Assembly (NCBI GenBank): GCA_023212645.1
Contig: JALBYC010000026.1
Coordinates: forward strand, 100,424 to 164,423
Direction: 5' to 3'
Origin: Farysia itapuensis
Lineage: Eukaryota > Basidiomycota > Ustilaginomycetes > Ustilaginales > Ustilaginaceae
DNA: 64,000 bases
Position numbers and translations under genes: made by a program. The notes below the pieces were generated by a model that saw only the letters and a program-made list of their open reading frames with translations, had not been told where the DNA came from and searched no databases. Of the stretch, positions 49,969-60,474 are shown piece after piece. Position 1 is the stretch's first letter. Every line of letters begins with the position of its first letter.

Positions 49969-51977
49969 TGATGAACCAACAGTCGGATGCTCAGTACAAC
50001 CAGTTTGCGGGTCATGTCTCACCAGAACAGCAACAGGAGTTCCTCATCGCTTTTCAGAATGCTTTTGCAGCTGGCAACAACCCTTCTGCGCATAACAGTG
50101 TCGTTCAAGCAGCAGCTCAATACCAGCAGGACCAACAACAACAACCATGGCAGTCACAAGGGCAATCGAGCTCGGCTGACAGCTCCAGCGTCTTGGCCCA
50201 ATACGGCCTCATTACCCCCCTTGGCTCTGGCGCATTCAACAACAGTGCCTGTCCTCCAAACCAAGCCAACTTTATGTCTCCACTCAATATACCTCCCAAC
50301 TCGCAGCCAGGTAGTGTTGGAGTCGAGCCGAGACCTGGTCAGGACTATCTCGGCAACTACACGCCCCTAGAATCGCCAGCCGTAACTCCCGCCAGTGTCT
50401 TTTCCACTGGTAGCACTGGTATTGTGATGTCGGAACTCTTCTCGCCGCTCATCTCACCCGCACTAGGTCCGCAGCCGACTTCTATGGCAGAAATGATGTT
50501 ACCACCGGGCCAGCTGCCACAAGCCAGCGTCCACCACCATCACGCTTCTGCTAGCATACACAACTCGCCCGCCTTTAACGCAACTGCATCCACCTCTACA
50601 CCCACTGCTTCGCCGTTGGCGCTCATTGGTAAAAGTTCCTCCGGTGCCAAAATTCGTAAGAATCGAAGCACCACCGCTGAAGCGCGTGCAAACAAGGTGC
50701 GTCCCTCGCCGCTCATCAAGCCACAGACCGGCAGTGGTCCCGCGAGTGCTGGAACGGGCGGAACTAGGCGGAAGAAAGATTCGATTTCTGTGTCCAACAG
50801 TGGTATTGTGTCTCCCAACCCTTCGCTCGGCTCCAATGGCAATGGCAGTGTCGGGGCTAGTTCCAAACCAGGATCGAGAAGAACGTCGCTGACAAACGAC
50901 GCTCCGGCAACTTCCGCCGCGATGGCACATTCGCATTCGAATCAGCAGGCGCCTGAAGCTGGTCAGAGCGAAGGCAGCAACTCCACGCCATCGCCTATCG
51001 ATCTCGGAGGTTCTGGGATGATGCCACCACCTACAGGTCCGTCCAACAAGGCGCTCACTCCTGGCTCCATCATGGGCATACGTTCTAACGCGAGCAATGC
51101 ACCGAGCATGGATCAGCAGTCACCTAACAGTCGAAATGGCGCGGGCACGCCTCTTGCTTCGGCTCGAAAGGTCGCAAACGAAGCTCTCGTTGCGTCTGGT
51201 CAGCCGGTGCAAGCGCCCCACACAGTTGCCTCGCAGCCGCCGCAGACTTTCTCCAACATCGCGCCCTATTCCAACCCTGGGTCAAAGGTGTCTTTCAACC
51301 TTCCGTCGCAGATGAACATGCCCAACGGTGCTCCGTCGATATCGCCCATGGTGGTGATTCAGCCTGGAGGATTGTCGCAAGCGGACCGCGACTCTTGGAT
51401 GACTTACAAGTCAGCAGGGGGTTTGGAAAGCAGACGCACCTCACACAAAGCGGCCGAACAGAAGAGACGAGACTCGCTCAAATTCTGCTTTGACGAGCTG
51501 CGTGGGCTTCTGCCGGCGATTGCACTGGACGAAGACGCGCCCAATGGATCCTTGCTCAGTCCCGATGGTGCAGTGGAGGATGTGAGAGCCGAACGCTTTT
51601 CGCTCAGCGAAGTGCTCAGCGCGGAAGAAGCTAGGGCGGCTAACAAGGCGATCTCAAAAGTTGCACTGCTCCGTCATAGTAACGAGTACCTGATCCGACT
51701 CAAGGGCCGACTCGACCGACGTGATCAGGCGCTGGTCGCATGTCGTCGTGAGATTGCCGATCTGCGTCGTCAACTCGGCCTCGAACCGTCGGAAGACCCA
51801 AGTTTCACTGGCGCTGGTCCCCCACTCACCTGGAACGACGATGACGATTTAGACGAAGAAGCGTTCAGAAAGATGTATGGCGCCGACAATGCAAACTTCT
51901 CTGCCAAGCAAGACACGATTACCCCTGCCATGGCCATGGACGATACGAAAGACCAGCGTATGGACCAGAGCGTCTAG
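49308..51977 (+). CDS. Basic helix-loop-helix transcription factor, glutamine-rich
   Basis: 889 residues in one exon; the frame before ATG 49308 begins only with TTG. The N-terminal two thirds are low complexity: Ser/Pro/Asn-rich with a Gln tract at about 190-225 encoded by a pure CAG run. The DNA-binding domain is near the C-terminus: basic region RRTSHKAAEQKRRDSLKFCF (about 708-727) with the His-Glu-Arg pattern that reads E-boxes (CANNTG, often CACGTG), helix 1, an unusually long acidic loop of about 45 residues, helix 2 (NKAISKVALLRHSNEYLIRL) and a following coiled segment (RRDQALVACRREIADLRRQL) that suggests bHLH-zipper-like dimerisation. Target genes are unknown; an SREBP assignment is unlikely, since the SREBP tyrosine is absent. 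Confidence 0.85.
49935..49967 (+). repeat. (CAG)11 microsatellite within the bHLH gene
   Basis: Eleven uninterrupted CAG codons encode part of the polyglutamine tract. Interrupted CAA/CAG runs sit just upstream (49878-49900). Length polymorphism between strains would be expected. Confidence 0.9.
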
Positions 51978-52277
51978 TCTAGCCTTTCTGCCCCCGTTTC
52001 ACACCGCGCTAGCGCGCATTTCTTGTTCTACCCCATATAGACCTTTGTTCTACCTGTTGCAACTGCATTCATCGATCCACGTGTGAAAAGCCTTGAGCTG
52101 CTGAAAGTAGACAACCGTTCAAACGTGGCTAGATTGCGCAGATTGCGGGAGGAACTTGTGTTATATCGGTTCTCGTTGGGTAAGAAGCTCGAAGCTCGAA
52201 GCGAAGCTCGAAAGCTTTGTCTGGTCTGTGCGAGACACATGTCAAGCTTGGCAACCAACCACCTTGGCGCTGCAACC
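51978..52277. other. Short spacer before the inositol monophosphatase gene
   Basis: It contains a direct repeat of GAAGCTCGAA units (52194-52214). The phosphatase frame is open from 52083; an alternative ATG at 52239 has a weaker start context than that at 52278. Confidence 0.4.
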
Positions 52278-53330
52278 ATGTCGACAACGGAAGATGTGCA
52301 GGAGATCTACACGTTTGCCATTGACCTTGCTCGAAAAGCCGGCGCCGCGATCGTAGCCGGATCGTCGAAGCGCTTCGAGAACAGTACCGGCTTTGAGGAG
52401 AAGAAGAACACGGCCGATCTGGTGACGGAAGTGGACGAGGCGACGGAGAAGCTGGTGCGCGATGCGATTGCAGCAAAGTATCCGGCCCACCACTTTATCG
52501 GGGAGGAAAGCTGGGCCGGTGGCGAGCAGGATGGCGATATTCAAGCTCAGGGCGTCTACTGGATCGTAGACCCGATTGACGGTACGACCAACTTTGTCCA
52601 TGGTTTCCCCTACACTTGCATCAGTATCGGCGTCGTGGTCGACAGAGTGCCGACGATTGGCATCGTGTATGCTCCGTTTACAGAGTACATGTATACGGGC
52701 TTGCGCGGGGCGGGTAGTTTTGTATCTACACCGCAGCATCCTTCCCCTCGTCGACTGCCACTTGCCAAGCCGTTGCCCTTGCCCAGTCTGCGTCAAGCGC
52801 TCGTCGCCTTTGAATGGGGCGCCGACCGCTCACCCGCCGTGCTGGATCGCAAACTCGCCTCCTTCCGCAAAATCACCGGCGACGGCGAATCGGGCATCGA
52901 CGGTGGCAGAATGTGCCAGGGCGTCCGCAGTATGGGCTCCGCCGCACTCAACTTCTCCAACGTCGCAGCCGGCACGCTCGACCTGTACTGGGAAATCGGT
53001 TGCTGGGCATGGGACGTCTGCGCCGGAGTCGTCATCGCACAAGAAGCGTAAGTAGCCTGATGCAGATGGGAGTCCCTTGCAGCAATCTGACGCGTGCCTT
53101 GCCTTGCGTTTGTGTACAGTGGATGCGCGGTTGTGGGCAGTAAAGAGGCCGCACGTGCTGCGATTGAAGCGAAAGACGGTAGTGCTGCCTTCAACGTGGT
53201 CACGCCAGAGCTCTTGACCGGCCGCAAGTACCTCGTCGTCCGCGCCATTGACGACGCCTCGCCCGGTCACGATGCGCAGAAAAGCATCATTAACGAGTTC
53301 TACGCATGCGTCGACGAATGGGATCCCTAA
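52278..53330 (+). CDS. Inositol monophosphatase family enzyme, two exons
   Basis: Mg2+-dependent phosphatase that releases free myo-inositol from inositol monophosphate. Exons 52278-53047 and 53120-53330 are joined across a 72-bp GTAAGT...ACAG intron and give 326 residues (yeast Inm1: 295). Metal-site motifs are GEESW, the signature WIVDPIDGTTNFVHGFP and the second aspartate in CWAWDVCAGVVI. Joining the exons reads ..AQEAGCAVVGS.., as expected for the C-terminal strand. MSTTEDVQEIYTFAIDLARK is a normal N-terminus; use of the upstream ATG at 52239 would add 13 residues. It is followed 125 bp later by a convergent gene. Confidence 0.93.
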
Positions 53331-53455
53331 GACGACCCCACGCGTTCAGCACACGTCTTCGGCATAAGCGGGTAAGAATCAGTATTAAGAGTAAAGACAA
53401 AGTGACACGTAAACAAGGGTATACTATTGTGCAGTGTGGGAACGGCATGAGTCTA

Positions 53456-55828
53456 TCAAGCGGCTAGTTCGGAATGTGATGACTTGCTGTGCACTTTGGC
53501 ATCGGCATCGACATGTTGACGATCGGTAATCGCCAGAGGTGTTGAGGAGAAAGCCGGACTAGCTGTGCCGTTGGCGATAGCTTGCTGTTGCAAGTCTGAC
53601 CATCCTGTTTCGTCTCGGTAGGCTTCGAGTGCGGCGACGGCGGCCTCAGCGGCAGACCAGGCAATGCGGACAGCTTTGACGTGCAAGTCGTGTTTGCGCA
53701 CGAATCGCAGTGCGCGACTCGTCTCGCGCATCGCCATCTGTGTTCCCTTCTCTGTCACGTTGTATCGCGCATCGATGGCGCCCAATATGGCCACCAGCTG
53801 ACGGAGCAACTCGTACAGTTGATTGGGTAAAGGCGAACGTTTAAGCGCGCGTGCTAGTGACGCCGAAAGCAAGATCAAGCGATCCTCTGCCGACACGGGC
53901 GCCTGCGCTGACGAAGATGATATTGCGGCCACATCAAGATTCTGCATGTTGGCATCTAGCGTGGCAACGGAGGCATCGGAATCTTCGCTACGCGCTACAG
54001 CTCCCAGACTGCTGGCAAGTGCCGAGGCGGCGGAACTGGCAAACGCAACTGTCAATTCCCATTGACGATTGTTCTGGTTGATGGCGCGACTCCAGGCGGT
54101 CTTGGGCGTTGCAGTGCCGCTTCCAGGAGTAGAAGCCGACATCTTGGGTGAGCTCGGCCTGGCAGGAGGTGTCTTGAGAATCTCTTCGGTATCCAGGTCT
54201 GTAATCTGAGGATCCTGCTGCGTTTGCGTTCCGCGGCCGCGCGTCTTCGGCGCAATGGCCGTCAGGTTAGCGGACAGGGCTGACAAAGCTCCAGCGCCGA
54301 CAAACAGACCAATGTCAAGAACGGAGGAGGCCATCTTGCCTGCCATGGACGATGTTTGCGCTGACGCTTTTGCGGCAGCATGGGCACGAGAGAAGTTCGC
54401 ATCACCGAACAAGGAGTTGTTGGTCGCCGCTTGATGATAGTGGTGGTGAACAACATTCGTGATGGAGCTAGGCGAATCAAGCTGTAGATCTCGTTGGAGG
54501 GCCAGCTTCTCCTTCTCGAGCTCCAATTCTCGCTTCATGGCTTCGGCCTTTTCGAGTTCAGCCTTGGCATCAAAACCAAGCTTGGACATGCCTTCGTCTA
54601 GACGCTGCTTGAGCTCAACGCGTTGTTTCTGACTAAGCCCGGGAGCCTCTTTATCCGAGATAGCACCGATGAGGTAGCCGAGAGAAGAGATGTATAGATC
54701 AAGTGAGAAACCCAAATCCTCTTCATCGCCTGAACGTTTGTTGACCCATGCTCGCTCGTCCTCTTCGGCTGCTTGTGCTGCTTCGACAGCAAGACTTACA
54801 GCTTTGTCAAGCCGTCTGCGATCCAAACGGACTGGTCTGCCATCCTGCCTTACGAGCTGCTGCTGTTCAGCACCAGGAACAGCAATCAATGCCTGTTCCT
54901 CCGCATCGCCTTCGCTCGACGTCGATGGTGCAGATGTTGGCATTGGCGGAACAGGAGCGAAGCGGGCTGGCACAAAAGCCGACGCAAGGCCGCGAATGGA
55001 CTTGATAGATCGCAAAGACTTTGTGCGGAAACCAGATGGTCGCTGTGCTGTCTGTTCGTCACTACTCAGAACCTCGTTGAGCCGTGCTGCAGCAGTTTGA
55101 GTCGACTCTGCATTGAAGGAGTGCGTACGGCTTGATGACGAGCTGTTATTTTCGGAAAGTTGTCGGGCCATGGAGGGTGGTGATGGTGCAGATGACGGAG
55201 ACGCCATCTGCCAACGAGGCAGAGACGCTCGGCGAGCTCGGCCAGTCCTGGACGTCACTGCTGCTTCTGCACGAATCGTGGCCGTATCCGAGGGCGCAGA
55301 AATATCGGGCAAATCTTTGGAGCTTAATTCAGGTGAGTAGCGCAGCGATGTTGCCGGCGTGTAGGCTCCGGAAGAGGCAGCGCTGGGATTAGGACTACCT
55401 ATGTGACCATGTCCGAAAGTGGTGGGAGCTGAATCGTGACTGCTGCTTGCATGCGACGATTGCCTCGATGAAGACCGTGGTGCATGCATATCTGCTGTTG
55501 AAGTAGGAAAGGCAATTGTTGATCGATCTTTGGCAGTCCTTGATGATTCTTGCGATCGAGCCTCAGTCGAAGTCTGACAGTTACTAGCGGGAAGCAAATT
55601 ATCTGCGTCCTCTGGGATCAAAACTCCTACTTCATCGCCGAGCACGCCTGTGGACCCAGATCCACTTGTGCCAGACAAGTAGGAGCCGATCGAGTTCAGG
55701 TTAGGCAGACGCAGGAGAGAAGGACTACTTTTGGCCTGTTGGCTTGCAGCTTGCGGTGTAGAAGGCGAACTGCTCTCTGCAGTAGTAGCAGACGATGCTG
55801 CGGCTTTGATGGATGCCAACACTGTCAT
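53456..55828 (-). CDS. Unrecognised Ser/Ala-rich protein with coiled-coil and helical C-terminal half
   Basis: 790 residues from ATG 55828, single exon. I do not recognise a family. Residues 1-330 are Ser/Pro/Thr-rich and look disordered. Next comes a helical block ([20 protein letters not shown]), a hydrophobic stretch with [17 protein letters not shown], a strong charged coiled coil ([20 protein letters not shown]), a glycine-rich hydrophobic segment ([20 protein letters not shown]) that could insert in or lie on a membrane, and a well-ordered helical end ([20 protein letters not shown]). The codon pattern and long open frame support a real gene. The layout, disordered then coiled coil then helical, suggests a scaffold, but no function is assigned. 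Confidence 0.75.
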   Translation of the reverse strand: MTVLASIKAAASSATTAESSSPSTPQAASQQAKSSPSLLRLPNLNSIGSYLSGTSGSGSTGVLGDEVGVLIPEDADNLLPASNCQTSTEARSQESSRTAKDRSTIAFPTSTADMHAPRSSSRQSSHASSSHDSAPTTFGHGHIGSPNPSAASSGAYTPATSLRYSPELSSKDLPDISAPSDTATIRAEAAVTSRTGRARRASLPRWQMASPSSAPSPPSMARQLSENNSSSSSRTHSFNAESTQTAAARLNEVLSSDEQTAQRPSGFRTKSLRSIKSIRGLASAFVPARFAPVPPMPTSAPSTSSEGDAEEQALIAVPGAEQQQLVRQDGRPVRLDRRRLDKAVSLAVEAAQAAEEDERAWVNKRSGDEEDLGFSLDLYISSLGYLIGAISDKEAPGLSQKQRVELKQRLDEGMSKLGFDAKAELEKAEAMKRELELEKEKLALQRDLQLDSPSSITNVVHHHYHQAATNNSLFGDANFSRAHAAAKASAQTSSMAGKMASSVLDIGLFVGAGALSALSANLTAIAPKTRGRGTQTQQDPQITDLDTEEILKTPPARPSSPKMSASTPGSGTATPKTAWSRAINQNNRQWELTVAFASSAASALASSLGAVARSEDSDASVATLDANMQNLDVAAISSSSAQAPVSAEDRLILLSASLARALKRSPLPNQLYELLRQLVAILGAIDARYNVTEKGTQMAMRETSRALRFVRKHDLHVKAVRIAWSAAEAAVAALEAYRDETGWSDLQQQAIANGTASPAFSSTPLAITDRQHVDADAKVHSKSSHSELAA

Positions 55829-56077
55829 CTTGTACGCATGTTGTCTGTGGAATGACGATAAGAGGCAGTCTCCCGAAAGTGACAGCTGCCCAAATATTGA
55901 CTCGAGAAAGAATAATACACACGTTTCACACTCCAATTATTGTCCGGTAATCAAAAGACGCGTTGCTCTGACGTGAAACTCTACTGCTCTGTGAAAGATG
56001 AATGGAGCCAGATCTCGCCGATTAGACGCCCCATCAAAATGAAAAACGTGGCAACTCCATATTTCTGGCCACCAAAA

Positions 56078-58534
56078 TTATCTTGCGGGCTGCGCAAGCT
56101 TCGATCTGGGTGTGGGCGGAGAAGCAGGCGTGTGCCATGCAAACATGCGACGGAACAGCCGCTTGGGCGACAGGGGCGACTGGGGCGACTGGGGAGGCAA
56201 TGCCGATGGCTCCGGCTCCTGCTTTGGGCTAGGGCTGGCTAGTCGAGACTTGAGCTTGTCATGCTTGTCGCGGAAGGTGGTAAATAAGGCAGAATGGCGA
56301 ACAGATGACGACTTGGTCCCTGTTGAAGGGCGCGATCGCGGTGTTGCAACCTCGGGAAAAACATATGAGTTGTTACCGTGCGCGTTGCGAATCTTGGAGA
56401 AGGTGCCCGCCATAGCTGCGACTGGCATCGAAGAATTTCGCCAGTGTGTGGGAGAAGAGGGTGTGCTCGAGTTCCAGTACCGCGAACCTGCAGCCTCCGG
56501 TCCTCCTGTCTTTGGAAGCTGGCATGGTAGAGGTGGACGAGGGAGCTCGGACGCCTCGACACGTTGTACCGGCGCAACCCAGCCCGTCCGCTCGGTCGTT
56601 GTCTGACGTGGCTCTTTGCGAGAAGCAGCTGGTTGCTGCTGAACCATATCGAAGCCACACATCAACACGCTCGCTCGACTGCTAGTCTCAGCATCCGCAG
56701 TGCAAGCAGCCTGACGAGACAGATCTGATCCAGATTCGCAAGTAGATACACCTCCGGCGCTTGCCGACGACACGCTAGCACTCCTAGCCTTGATAGACAG
56801 CGTTGAAGTCGTGGGATGCGACAGTACCGACTCGATTTCTTCCTCTTTCGTGGCACGAAGTGCACCTTCATTTGTGGCCGCCTCGACAAAGTTGCAAATG
56901 TCATCCGCAGTAGGTCGTCGATCCTGATGACGAAGCGCCTTTTTGAGCATGACTTGAAGCCATTCAGAGCACTGGCTTGCCTCGGCTGGTAGCTTGGCAG
57001 GCTCAAGCGTCACGCGCACAATAAGAAGAGGTAATGCTCGACACCACTGATGAAAGCGAGGGACGTTTTCTTCCTCTGGTGCTTTCTCGTATAGTGGATC
57101 CAGCATTTCCTCTCGATGTTTGGAGAAGGAGAAGTCGAATGGGGAGATGGTGCTCGTACTTGGTCTGTGCTCTTCTGGTATAGTGCGCAAAAGCAAGGCC
57201 AGTACAGTGCAAGCCCAGCTCCATACGTCAGCTCGAATGCCCCAGCCACGTCTGACATCGTTCAGTCCAATATGAAACAAAGGCCATTCGTGCCTAGCAA
57301 GGGCCTGACGATAGTCGTGTTCGTAGTCTTCCAGTACTGAGCGAGACCTTCCGGCCACGTCCGTGTACCGTGTTGCCTGTAACAGGATCTCGGGAGCCAT
57401 GTAGTAGGGGGAGCCAGTAAGGGAGCCAAGACCTTCGCACAGGTTTGGATCTAGTCTGGGCACGCACTGTTGCTTTGCTAGCACTTCTCGATCTTGTTGT
57501 TCTACAGCTGACCGATTGTTGCGTTCCTTGTTTGACAGCAGCACAAACCGACGGCTTGCTCCGAGATCAATGATTTTGACCACTCCTGTGCGTGGGTCGA
57601 GCATCAAATTTGAAGGTTTCAAGTCGCCATGCGTGACGTTGTGCTCGTGTAGAAACTGTAATTAAGGTCAGGTTCGGTTCAGCTACCGCGCCTACCACGG
57701 GATGCAACGCCCTTAACTTACCTGAAGACCCTGAATAATCTCGGCTGCAACCTTTTCGACCTGAGCGTGAGACCATGGATCTTTGCATGGAACCCAGCCT
57801 TGGGCAGTCAGCTTGCAGTCGAGTTCCACCATCCTCTCAAACACCAATAAGCGTGTTGGGGGGCCATCATCAGCTTCGCTGTCATCATCACTGGACAGTT
57901 CGCATACATTGAGTTGATCTGTGTCGAGCTGATCCTGACCTGATGGCGGTAGATTGGCCAAGAGCTTGACGAGTGGTGGGTCTTGTAGCCGGGAAGCCCG
58001 CTGGCGTGCCGCTTGCAAGTAAGTAAAGATCCGTCCCTCGCCCCGAACGATACGAACATGAGAGAGTCGATCATTTTGCATGTCTGCTCTTCGTTTCTTT
58101 TTATCTTGCAGACTTGTCTTGGGCAGCTCGTCAAAGGAGCCAGAGCATGGAGTGCGACACACTTTTACAGCTACAACAGATGGGACCGGCAGTCGCGGCT
58201 TTACGTGCATGTTGGTTTGACTGCCAAAGGAAGATGGAAGACGACTATGAATATAACGTGCTCCTACTTCGTCAGAAATTGGTCCAATGGACTGCGTCAG
58301 GTCGAACGACGACGGCGGTGTGAACGAGTCATCGATCGTGTATCGGTAAACACATCCGAATCCGCCTTTACCAAGAACACCGGCATCGATATCATGCTTC
58401 TGCACGCTATGGTGGTAGCGGGCGAGTCTACCACCGGCCTGAACCGAAAATTCAATGGTTCGAGGCGGGCCCGCTTCAGTAGAAGTGTCACGCTGAGGAG
58501 CTGGTGCTGTCATGGCCAGGTTGCTGCTCGTCAT
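56078..58534 (-). CDS. Divergent eukaryotic-type protein kinase, two exons
   Basis: Exons 57722-58534 and 56078-57655, split by a 66-bp GTAAGT...TTACAG intron placed just before the catalytic loop, give 796 residues. The kinase domain has the glycine loop LGKGGFGCVY (about 54-63), Lys124 in VVAVKVC, catalytic Asp282 in HGDLKPSN (Gly replaces the usual Arg), and metal-binding Asp301 in IIDLGASR (DLG for DFG), then GSPYYMAPEIL. The N-lobe has two long inserts, about 64-120 and 215-250. The C-terminal 300 residues are Ser/Pro-rich, with the pattern PQSPQSPLSPKRLFRR near the end. HGD rather than HRD suggests a kinase not switched on by activation-loop phosphorylation. I cannot place it in a named fungal family. 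Confidence 0.82.
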
Positions 58535-59509
58535 CTCACTAGGTATTTTGGAGGGAGCTTGATAGAGTGGTGAGAATACAGGACCAGGAGAAGGAGTATG
58601 ATTCGGATATCGATGGTCCCGCCATTCTATATAAAGCGGGACGCCGCAGGCCCACTTTGTAGCAAATGAACCTGCCCAAGTGGCGCGAGGACCGTTCGCG
58701 TTAGAAATGTTATGAGGAAGCGTGGACACCTTTCCTGAGGTGATGCAACAGGGCACTGTGCTCGCTCAAGCAAGGCCGACGTGCTGTGGGCTAGCGAGAT
58801 TAGATGAACGGCAGCGACGGTAGCGATCCCTGCTGAGCTCCAATTCTCGCGGGAGCCGCCTGAAAGATGAAGTGGACTGGCTGCTTCACCACTCTGCAAA
58901 CCCACTCCGTCACTGATGCGGCAACGATCAAGACGACCTGAACATGTGTTCTGGGAGCACAACAGTAAAGTGGGACGCAATAGCGTCATCATCGTGATGT
59001 ATATATTGCAAGCGACGTCCGACAAGAGTCCTTTGTGGGGTTTTCCCTAAAGGGCGGCGCAGGTGTGTTCAAAGTTGAACGCCCGCGTGACAACAATGTC
59101 AAAGGCCGTCTAGCCTAATTCAATCGGCGTTGCTCAAGGCGAGGTCCAAGCGTGGTTTGGCAGGTCGAGAGTTAATGTCAATTTTAGGAAAGTACATGCG
59201 CGAGCCCCTTTGTCATTGTTGAGCGCAGAGGAGCGGAATTCGTAGGTAGCTGGACGCACACAATCAGATAGAAGCACTTTGATGCCGCACAGTGTTCTAC
59301 CTGTCAAAACAATCTTGGCCGGGCCCACATCTGCTACGATCTCCCTTCAGCCACAGTGCCACACCCTGGATTTGACGGCATATTTTGTGGAAATATCGAT
59401 GTCGCACGTGGTTTCTATATAGCATGACTGAGGTGCAATTTTGCCGCTCCGGAAGAAGCGGCTGCATAGCAAAAGCAACGGTCGGAAGTATGTGGCGGCT
59501 TGGCTCACA
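58535..59509. other. Intergenic region with a TATA-like element
   Basis: About 975 bp without a supported gene. TATATAAAG on the plus strand at 58628-58636 also reads as CTTTATATA on the minus strand, 94-102 bp upstream of the kinase start at 58534. It may serve the kinase gene. Small frames on both strands show no family resemblance. Confidence 0.4.
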
Positions 59510-60206
59510 TCAATTTGCGGCAGCCTTTTCGTATTCTTTGTAGAGTTTCTCGAGCTCAGCTTCATCAATCTGTGCGCAAAAACGTTTATGTGGTCAGTGG
59601 GTCTGCGCAAGCAGGAGCATGTCTGTCATAGCGTACCTTTGTAGTCTTTGGGTTCTCAAGCTCCACGCTGTCGGTCAATTGAACAGAGTCACCGAGAAGA
59701 CACTTGCAGATTTCGAGAAGGAGCTCCTTGACACCGTAATTTGCTTCCGACGAGATTTCCCGGTATTTGTGCTCTTTCTTCTTGGGAAACTCGATAGCCT
59801 CTGGCTTGAGTTCGCGACCCTTGATATCATCCGCTTTGGTTCCGACGATAATGACCGGAAGGGGCTCGCTACCACGTCGGCCATTGGATTTGAGGAGAGC
59901 GTCGTACCATTCTTCCATTGCTTTGTAGCTTGCCTCATTAGTCAGATCGAAGAACACGACAGCAGCATCAGCACCTCGATAAAACCCGTCATCTGGCTGA
60001 CCGCCTTTTGCGTGGAGATTGGTGTCGAACAGATTCAACAGCACCTTGCCGGCACTGGTGTATAGCTCCACTCCGTACTCTGTGGCCTTGAGTGCTTTGA
60101 TCACCTTTGAGTTAGACTTTGCTGACTTTACCCGGGTGGCGAAAGCGGTCTTTCCTACGCCGAATTGGCCGGCTAGGACGACTTTGAACTCTTTTGCCAT
60201 CGCCAT
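59510..60206 (-). CDS. Divergent Ran-like small GTPase with degenerate G motifs, two exons
   Basis: Exons 59637-60206 and 59510-59569 (67-bp intron, GTACGC...CACAG) give 209 residues. The fold and order match Ran: P-loop GQFGVGKT (13-20), a Ran-like switch I (KATEYGVELY), the block REL..EAIEFPKKKEHKYREIS (Ran: KAKSIVFHRKKN) and an NY-containing helix. Changes are striking: the G3 motif DTAGQE reads DTNLHA (61-66), so the catalytic glutamine is His65; G4 NKxD is TKAD (123-126); and the C-terminal acidic DEDDDL is replaced by a charged helix ending in AAAN. GTP hydrolysis should be impaired, while the P-loop is intact. It is not the housekeeping Ran/Gsp1. It is head-to-head with the phosphatase-HbrB gene. 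Confidence 0.85.
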
Positions 60207-60474
60207 CTTGAATACTCGTTAGCTCGAGGAAGAACGTTGGCAAGGTCCGGCGACCAGTTGGTAAGCCGCGCAAACACGGAATCCGAAATCACGCACGTAC
60301 GCACGGAGCAGCAGCGTGTTAGACCTGACAAATCGATTCTCGGTAGTCGGTAGTCCGGTAGTCGGTGCTATTTCGTTGGACCCTGAAGCTCTGAAGCATG
60401 AAGCTTGTGTACAATCTAGACAGTAGACAGGTCCCACCAATCTTCACCGGAGCGGTCGTCGCTCTTCGGCAGAC
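60207..60474. promoter_or_regulatory. Bidirectional promoter of the Ran-like GTPase and the phosphatase-HbrB gene
   Basis: 268 bp separate the divergent starts. Three copies of GGTAGTC occur at 60342-60348, 60349-60355 and 60357-60363, and AGCTCTGAAGC/ATGAAGCTTG repeats lie near 60387-60407. The heptamer array could be a regulator site shared by both genes; this is a guess. Confidence 0.45.
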
